Shown in pieces: positions 57,486-64,000 of a stretch of 64,000 nt of DNA. Source of the stretch: Pisolithus tinctorius (taxonomy: Eukaryota; Basidiomycota; Agaricomycetes; Boletales; Pisolithaceae); NCBI GenBank assembly GCA_024663395.1, contig JANFAH010000003.1:620001-684000 (forward strand), in the 5' to 3' direction. Position 1 is the first letter of the stretch. Each line of letters opens with the position of its first letter. Both the position numbers and the translations under genes were made by a program. The notes under the pieces are model-generated. The model did not search any database. It had not been told where the DNA came from and saw nothing but the letters and a program-made list of their open reading frames with translations.

Positions 57486-58853
57486 TTTTTTTGTCTCGGG
57501 GGTAGAACCCGAGCCTGAGGCTGGTGTGGCCTCGGTGGTGGCTGCAGCGCGAGCTTTGGCCTTTCCGGCTTTCTTAGGGCATTTGTCAGCAAAATGACCG
57601 GACCCTCCGCAGAACATGCAGAGGTTTCCGTCTAGGCGACGCTTGTGTTCCTCTGGGGTGAGTTCCCCATCCTTCCCGAGTTTGCTAGGCTCGGGCTTGG
57701 ACGAATTACTGTTATTGCTATTGCCTGGCTTCGATGAAGCCGGCTTGGACTGGGTGGAACTGGAGTTGTTGTTGTTATTGTTGTTGTTGCCGGTCTTGGG
57801 CTGACTGTTATTGCCGGAACCTCCGGACTTGTTGTTGCTGGAGTTGGACGAGCCTTGGTGCTTACTCGCCCACTGGACTTCTTCCCTGCACTCCCAATAG
57901 CGTGCATCTATCTCCTGGGCGAGGTGGCGGAGCTCGTGAAGTGTCCAGGGTTTGCCAGCCTGACAGACCTCATCCTTGATTTGGTCTGGGAGGCCGGAAT
58001 AGAAATGATGGTGCAGCGCACCGTCTCCGTAGCCTCGGACTTGCGAAGCAAGCCGATTGAAGTCAACTACGTATTTGTTGATGCGCTGGTTATCTTTCAT
58101 GTGTAGATGGTCGAGCTGACTCTCGGCATCAGCAACTGGGTCGTGGGGGCCGAAGGTGGTTTGTAGCTCCAGGACGAACTCCCTCCAGGAGTCCATCCAG
58201 AGAGGCTGGTCGTCGGGGTCGTCAAGTCCAAGCAAGTCCGGCTCGAACCATTCAAGAGCCATACCCTTGAGGTATGATTGGGCGAAGATGACCTTGGCGC
58301 GATCGGTCCTAAAAACCTGGGGGCGGTCTTGGAAGTTAAGTTCGCACTGGATGAAGAAGGTGCGAAGTTTCTTTGGGTCGGTGCCGTCAAAGGTGTCAGG
58401 CTCGCGTAACTTGGTCCTGCTTGAAGACTCAGGACTAGTATGGGTATTGCGAGCCAACAGCTTGATGGCCTTCGCGAGACTGTCGAAAACCGCGACCGCG
58501 GGTTCGGTGTCTGGGTCTGGGAAGTCCGGATCGTCTTCTGGATTATCATCACCGGGACCATTATCATCGGGGTCATTACCGGGGTCATCATCTTCTGGGT
58601 GGTTATCATCATCGTCGCCCGGCCCATCATTGCCAGGGTCACCCTCAGGGATGGGGGCAGTGGGACGACGTGGGGTGGGGGTATTGGATGTCCAGGCTGA
58701 AAAGCCCCTGAAAGGACTGACAGGGTCTGGGGAGCGCCTAGTGGTGCCCAATGCAGCTAGAGCTGTTTCGTGGCGAGCCCCACTGGCTGAAGCAGAGTCG
58801 GGGTTAGTGGCAGAATGACCACGGGGAGGTTGAAAACGAGTCTTGGTTGCCAT
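57483..58853 (-). CDS. Element E gag
   Basis: 456 aa, uninterrupted, ATG 58853 (MATKTRFQPPRGHSATN) to TAG 57483-57485. Acidic Asp/Asn/Pro region (residues 65-125), capsid-like core (FDGTDPKKLRTFFIQCELNFQD; MALEWFEPDLLG; LQTTFGPHDPVADAESQL; NKYVVDFNRLASQVRGYGDGAL), Asn/Ser low-complexity linker (about residues 330-395) and zinc knuckle CMFCGGSGHFADKC (CX2CX4HX4C) near residue 420. The stop follows ACA AAA AAA, a canonical A-AAA-AAA slippery site for -1 entry into pol. The leader between LTR and ATG is only 38 nt. Forms the particle and packages the RNA. Confidence 0.9.
   Translation of the reverse strand: MATKTRFQPPRGHSATNPDSASASGARHETALAALGTTRRSPDPVSPFRGFSAWTSNTPTPRRPTAPIPEGDPGNDGPGDDDDNHPEDDDPGNDPDDNGPGDDNPEDDPDFPDPDTEPAVAVFDSLAKAIKLLARNTHTSPESSSRTKLREPDTFDGTDPKKLRTFFIQCELNFQDRPQVFRTDRAKVIFAQSYLKGMALEWFEPDLLGLDDPDDQPLWMDSWREFVLELQTTFGPHDPVADAESQLDHLHMKDNQRINKYVVDFNRLASQVRGYGDGALHHHFYSGLPDQIKDEVCQAGKPWTLHELRHLAQEIDARYWECREEVQWASKHQGSSNSSNNKSGGSGNNSQPKTGNNNNNNNNSSSTQSKPASSKPGNSNNSNSSKPEPSKLGKDGELTPEEHKRRLDGNLCMFCGGSGHFADKCPKKAGKAKARAAATTEATPASGSGSTPETKK
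57486..57492 (-). promoter_or_regulatory. -1 programmed frameshift site (A AAA AAA) between gag and pol of E
   Basis: Reading phase ACA AAA AAA TAG with pol in the -1 frame (ATA GGT AGC). The same A7 occurs at the gag/pol boundary of C1 (46005-46011) and C3 (37446-37452). Confidence 0.75.
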
Positions 58854-58879
58854 GATGTTCTAGACCCACACAAGTGGCG

Positions 58880-58889
58880 AGTCTGAAAT
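58880..58889 (-). promoter_or_regulatory. Self-priming primer-binding site of element E
   Basis: Minus-strand ATTTCAGACT, 2 nt after the 5' LTR, is the reverse complement of AGTCTGAAAT within the LTR (complement of 59095-59104), which lies about 28 nt downstream of TATATAAA (complement of 59132-59139), where transcription should start. No tRNA 3'-end match follows the LTR. Confidence 0.7.
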
Positions 58890-58891
58890 AC

Positions 58892-59417
58892 TGTCAAGTA
58901 CGGGATGTCCGGGTTGAGACCGGACCGGAGACCGAAGCGGGCATGAGGCCAAGGGATCGGAGTCAGGGGTAAAGACGAAGGTACAGATGGGTGGACTGGT
59001 TGGACTTAGCGACTGAGGATACAGCGCTATTCCCTTGCGTGGGTCTCAGTCCAAGTCCGAGGCCAAGGCGGGGTTATCAGGGTTAACTTAGTTGATTTCA
59101 GACTGAGGTCTACAGGCCGAGTATCTACGAGTTTATATACTAGAAACAACTATAGTACGGAGACCGGTAATGCCGGTCTTGCAAGGATTGCTAAGACGAT
59201 TGGTAAGACAAGGATTACTAACATATGGCTAAGGTAACGGAGACCGGGACAGGTGGACCAGGGACAGGACCGGGGACAGGACTTAACCGAAATGACAGAC
59301 ACTGCAAAGCAGTGTCTACCACGCTAGACCAACTGGAGGTATGGGACTGGCAAGGCCGAGGCCGGACTGAGTGAGCGCGAGGCCAAGTCCGGCTGGGGTC
59401 GAGGCACGACTATGACA
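58892..59417 (-). repeat. Element E 5' LTR
   Basis: 526 bp, carries the TATA box at 59132-59139 (minus) and the inferred transcript start at about 59104. Followed by the target duplication AGAGC at 59418-59422. Confidence 0.95.
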
Positions 59418-59422
59418 AGAGC

Positions 59423-59580
59423 CTTTCCTGTACACCTATGCCTGTGAATGCCATTGCCCAGTTCTGGTTCTGGTTCTAAAGTAGAAAGAAGACAAATAAA
59501 AGAAAAGGTGAGGAAACAAGGTATGGTAACTATGAGACAAGTGAAAGAGATAAAGAGAAAAACTTGGGACTGGTTGTTGA
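59423..59580. other. Element C2 spacer between accessory gene and pol
   Basis: Matches the region 49737-49920 of C1 (convergent 3' ends) in reverse orientation. Nothing coding seen. Confidence 0.5.
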
Positions 59581-62500
59581 TTATCTCTTGAAAGGACCAG
59601 GTTTGTCCAGGTACTGGTCATGGTATTCTTGAACAAGTTCTGAGGCATTGTCTAACTCTGTTGCTAGTACCCAGGTAGTTTCTTCATCAGTTCCCTCATA
59701 ACTGGTCCACCAGACCAGGTACTGCAACCAACACTTCCTGTGCTGGTTGACTTTGGAATCAAGTATCTCTGCTACTTCAAATTCCAAGTCACCATCAACA
59801 TCTACTAGTGGGGGTGGAGGTTGAGTCCAGTTGGGTATTGTGTTCAGGATGGCTGGTTCAAGTTGGGATACATGGAAGACCAGGTGTACAGTGTGCATGG
59901 AGTCTGGTAGATGCAGGGTGAATGAGTGAGAACTGGCCTGGGCTATTATGGGGTAGGGCCCAAGGTTCTTCTCACTCAACTTCTTGGAGGGCTGGGTCAA
60001 CTGGAAATACCTGGCCTTTACATAGACATCATTGCCCACTTTGAAGTCTGGGGCCAGCATGTGCTTAGCATCTGCTGGTCCTTGGTAGTGTTGCTGGGTG
60101 AGAGTCATTTCTTCATGAAGGTATTGGTACAGTGAATCTAAGTCAACTGCATAGTCACAAGCCCAGTTGGATGTGAGATCATGCTCAAGGAAGACCAAGA
60201 TATTAGGGTGATAAACCTTATTAGTGAAGAAGGGTGATACCCCAGTTGTAGCACTAGGTGTGTTGTTGTAGGCAAATTCAGCTAATGGTAGTAGCTCAGC
60301 CCAGTTATCCTGATGGTAAGTGCAGTAGACCCAGAGATACTGTTTGAGGGTCTGGTTGGTGCACTCTGTCTGACCATCCCCCTCTGGCTGATACCTGGAG
60401 GTGAAGTGTAGATGCATGTCTAGAGCCTTACCAAATGACTGAAAGAATTGGGATATGAACTCTGATCCCTGGTCTGAGGTTACATGGGCCAGTACACCAT
60501 GCTTAGAGAATACATGCATCAGGAAGAGTTTGGTGAGCTCAGGGGCTGTGATGGTATCATGAGTGGGTATGAAAATGGCTTGATTTGAAAGCCAGTTGAC
60601 TATGATGAGGATGGCAGTAAAGCCAGTTGAGGCTGGGAGTTGCTCAATGAAATCCATTGATATGGAATTCCATGGCTTCTCTGGCACTGGTAGTTGCTGA
60701 GCAGGCCATAAAGCCAGTGGCAGGGTACCTTGGCCCAGGCACAGGTAGTGCAAGACCAGACTTACTCTTTGACAAATTTCCTTAGGCCAGGCCAAGTGTA
60801 CTCATGCTGGATGAGCTCTAGGGTTCTATTTTGGCTGAAGTGGCCAGATAAGGGATGGTCATGCTTGAACCTCAAGACATGAAGATGAAGATCATTTGAG
60901 TCTGGTACATAGATTCTTCCATCTAGGTGGAGGAAACCAGTGTCATCAATTGACCACCAGGAATCTGATGTGTCTGAGAACCAGATTTGGGTAACTGGGT
61001 CTGAGGGTAAAGCAGAGAGGTTATCATTATGTAGTTTCTCCATGTCCATTAGTGCAACTGCATGTAGGACTGGGTACTTGAGGTAGGTGGCATGCAGGGA
61101 AGTGGCTAGTTGTTCCTGTGTGAAGACTGGTCTGAGGTTCTGTGGGTTGACTTGGGCATAGTTGCTATCCCCCTCTTTGGGGTAGACATCCCATTGTCTA
61201 GTTAGGGTGTCAAGCTTAGCACTGAGTTTACCAGGTCAGAACCAGATAACCATATTGAACTGTGACAGAAACTTAGACCAGCATGCCTGGCACCAGGTCA
61301 GTACCTTTGAGGTGGAGAAGTACTCCAGGTTCTTATGATTGGTGACAATGTCAACTGGTACAGCAGATCCTTCCAAATAATGCTGCCATGTCCAGAATGC
61401 CTTGAAGATCACAAGCAACTCCTTGTCATGGGTGTCATAGTTTAACTCTGGGGCTGTCAAAGTGCAAGAGTAGAACACAACCAGCCAGATTTGGCCATCA
61501 CCACCAGTGATGGATAAAATACTGGCAATAGCATAGTCAGAGGCATCAGTCTTGACAGTAATGGGAGTGTCTGGAGAAAAGTGGGTGAGGACCAGGTGAA
61601 AGACCAGTGGCACTCCTCAGAAAAGTTCCAGGGAGCACCTTTGCATGACAACTGGGTTAGAGGCACAACTATGTCCAAGTAATTAAAGATGAACTGGAAA
61701 TAGAAGTTGGCAAACTCCAGGAAGGACTGTACAGTGAGGGACAAAAGTGTTGCAATGTTTGTGAGGTGTGACTTGCTGCCAATGTAGCTCAGGCTATTCT
61801 GCAGAGATAATCATGATACCTATACCATTGGAACAGGGTGAGTCTAAGCTTTCCAGAGCACTAAGGTTCAGTCCAAGCAAAGCAATACATGCTGAGATAC
61901 ACCCTATTCTTTCTAAAAAGTGCATTGCAACACTTTTGTCCCTGACTGGTAAAATAGTGAAAAGTGACCTTTTGATAGGATTGAGGGCATGAAAGATGGG
62001 AAAATATGATTACATAATAAACCACATGATCTTCCAGATGATTTGTCAGCATGTAAACAATGACAAACATTGGACTTGTACCATTAATCCTCCCTCTTTT
62101 ACCACAACTCATGAAATCATCTCTCTAGCTCACATGGTCATTTTCTCAAGGAATTCTTATCAAATACAGGTGGCCACCACAGTGCCATCAGTATAACATG
62201 CTCTCAGAACCATCAGTCCCTTAAAAAACCTGCTTTCAGTCATTCCCTGGACTGTTTCCCCCTCCATGCCTGATGTGTTCTGGGACTAATCAGTACTTGG
62301 AAGGCTGAGAATGTTTTGGAGGTCAATCTGGCACTTCAGAACATGATGGACAAACCAGTCCCCTCTCAACCAATGCACTTCTGGCACAGGCAAAGTGGTA
62401 TGGAAGTTAGGGCAAGACATAATCCCCATGACCCCTGGGTGTCATCAGAAAGATATGCTACTGAACTGCCATGTGGCAGAATCCTGTGCTTCTATCTGGC

Positions 62501-64000
62501 CCAAAATATTTCCTTTGGTCACATATGACCAAATAATCCTTCCCCAGTCATCTACAGTTCAGATCAGAGCAAGATCTAATGAACCCTCTTATGGTGCTCA
62601 GAGCACAAGGAGGTTTTGTCTCACCCCAACTTCCATACCAGTGTTCCTGTGCCAGAAATGCATTGGTTGAGAGGGGACTGGTTTGTCCATCATGTTCTGA
62701 AGTGCCAGAATGACCTCCAAAACATTCTCAGCCTTCCAAGTACTGATTAGTCCCAGAACACATCAGGCATGGAGGGGGAAACAGTCCAGGGAATGACTGA
62801 CAGCAGGTTTTTTAAGGGACTGATGGTTCTGAAAGCATGTTATACTGATGGCACTGTGGTGGCCACCAGTATCTGATAAGAATTCCTTGAGAAAATGACC
62901 ATGTGAGCTAGAGAGATGATTTCATGAGTTGTGGTAAAAGAGGGAGGATTAATGGTACAAGTCCAATGTTTGTCATTGTTTACATGCTGACAAATCATCT
63001 GGAAGATCATGTGGTTTATTATGTAATCATATTTTCCCATCTTTCATGCCCTCAATCCCATCAAAAGGTCACTTTTCACTATTTCACCAGTCAGGGACAA
63101 AAGTGTTGCAATGCACTTTTTGGAAAGAATAGGGTGTATCTTGGCATGTATTGCTTTGTTTGGACTGAACCTTAGTGCTCTGGAAAGCTTAGACTCACCC
63201 CTCTCCAATGGTATAGGTATGATGACTATCTGCACAGAATAGCCCAAGCTACATCAGCAGCAAGTCACACCTCACAAACATTGCAACACTTTTGTCCCTC
63301 ACTGTATGTCCTTTACCTTCTGGGGCTCAGGCCAGTCACAGATGGCTTTGACCTTTTCTGAAGACATGGTAAGGCCAGTCAGGGATAAGTGGTAAACCAA
63401 ATATTCTACTGAGTCCAAGTGGAATTTTCACTTCTCCATTTTGGCATATAGGCCATGCAACCAGAGCCAGTGAAGGACCTCCTGGACATGCTACTTATGA
63501 GAGGATTCATCTCTGGAATAGATTAAGATGTCATTGAGGTAGACGATGATGCAGACATCTAACATATCTGCAAAGATGAAATTGACAAACCATTGGAAGG
63601 CAGCCAGGGCATTGGTAAGACCAAAGGGCATCACCAACCACTCATATGTATGACCCATAGTGTGTTCTGAAGGCTGTTTTCCACTTATTGCCAGGGGTGA
63701 TCTGGACAAGGTGGTATGCATGCCTCAGGTCAATTTTAGTGTATATCTTGGCATGACTAGGGGAGTCAAGAAGATCTGAGATTAGTGGTGGGGGATACCA
63801 GTCTTTCTTGGTGAGCTTGTTAAGGCCCTGGAAGTCAACAAACAACCAGAGTAAACCATCCTTCTTCTTTATGAAGAGGACCAGTGCAGTGTAGGGGGAA
63901 GAAGTGGGCCAGATGAAACCAGTAGTCAGGTTTTTGTCAATGAAGGCCCAGAGAGCTTGCAGCTTGACCAGGGATAGCAAGTAGATGGTTCCTACAGGTG
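59581..64000 (-). pseudogene. Element C2 pol (runs off the right edge), interrupted by FB2
   Basis: Minus order from the right edge: RT N-terminus 63642-64000 (LWAFIDKNLTTGFIWPTSSPYT; LFIKKKDGLLW; KLTKKDWYPPPLISDLL), YxDD box reads YLNDILIYS (63491-63721), FB2 inserted at a TA (61730-61731), RT end with a deletion near 61590, RNase H (ETDASDYAIA-type, 61236-61613), integrase finger 60762-61049, integrase core, GPY/F and chromodomain 59581-60795 (TSDQGSEF; QPEGDGQTECTNQTL; YLVWWTSYEGTDEETTWVL). At least three frame breaks. The intact RT site at 63811-63830 is the empty-site equivalent of the Ngaro-like insertion in C3. Confidence 0.85.
61732..63304. mobile_element. FB2: palindromic foldback Tc1-type element
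   Basis: 1573 bp, the same length as FB1. CAGTGAGGGAC...GTCCCTCACTG with exact TA duplications (61730-61731, 63305-63306). Arms about 695 bp, spacer about 62427-62609. The spacer is in inverted orientation relative to FB1. C3 shows the uninterrupted RT site at 29451-29460. Confidence 0.9.

Larger units (their letters stand above)
51827..59417 (-). mobile_element. Element E: near-intact Ty3/Gypsy chromovirus
   Basis: 7591 bp with two 526-bp LTRs and a perfect 5-bp target duplication AGAGC (51822-51826, 59418-59422). Minus-strand order: 5' LTR 58892-59417, self-priming site, gag 57483-58853, -1 frameshift, pol 53767-57485, then the antisense accessory gene (52473-53563, plus), polypurine tract and 3' LTR 51827-52352. 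CpG largely retained. Only two stops interrupt pol. Confidence 0.95.

Noticed and set aside
58860..58891. tRNA primer-binding site after the E 5' LTR
   Set aside because: No TGG-type tRNA 3'-end complement follows the LTR; the sequence instead complements the transcript start.

Overview
The window looks like nuclear DNA of a filamentous fungus, most likely a mushroom-forming basidiomycete (Agaricomycetes). Reasons: single-copy genes with 50-65 bp GT-AG introns, Ty3 chromoviruses and an Ngaro-type tyrosine-recombinase retrotransposon of the kinds common in that group, and repeat decay dominated by CpG-to-TpG/CpA transitions. Species cannot be told from the sequence.

Layout. (1) 1-8.3 kb is ordinary gene-bearing DNA: a MICOS subunit Mic19-like gene (minus, 4 exons), a DHX35-like DEAH helicase (minus, many exons) and a Mis14/Nsl1 kinetochore gene (plus, 4 exons). 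The last two are divergent, with 66 bp between their start codons. 5.8-8.3 kb has no gene I can support. (2) 8.4-64 kb is a nested pile of transposable elements, mostly CpG-depleted. Names used here are mine: A (8.9-13.8 kb, Ty3 chromovirus, truncated by a Tc1-like transposon), B (about 14.8-24.1 kb, a different Ty3 lineage), C2 (outer host element: 24.1 kb flank plus 51.7-64 kb), C1 (24.39-51.69 kb overall, inserted in C2 with target duplication GGGGC), G (39.4-42.1 kb, family A, inserted in C1), C3 (28.4-39.4 kb, inserted in G), F1/F2/F3 (three copies of a 1.83 kb LTR-like repeat), LTR-H, an Ngaro-like element (29.97-36.43 kb, inside C3), E (51.83-59.42 kb, a nearly intact chromovirus inside C2), two 1573-bp foldback DNA elements (FB1, FB2) and several solo LTRs.

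How it fits together. Several insertions can be matched to an empty-site homologue in the same window, so the order of events can be read: C2, then C1, then G, C3 and F copies, then the Ngaro-like element, E and the CpG-rich solo LTRs. One LTR (26556-26993) has mismatched flanks, and exactly the pieces expected between F1 and F2 are missing, which suggests a deletion by recombination between two copies of that LTR.

Most interesting signals. The Ty3 elements A, B, C1, C2 and E all carry an extra spliced gene on the strand opposite to gag-pol, between pol and the 3' LTR. It encodes a charged/coiled-coil protein with a GAL4-like Zn2Cys6 cluster (332 aa in C1, 346 aa in E, both open). The chromoviruses also show Tf1-style self-priming: 10-11 nt placed 2 nt after the 5' LTR are complementary to the inferred 5' end of the transcript, and the two partners co-vary between families.
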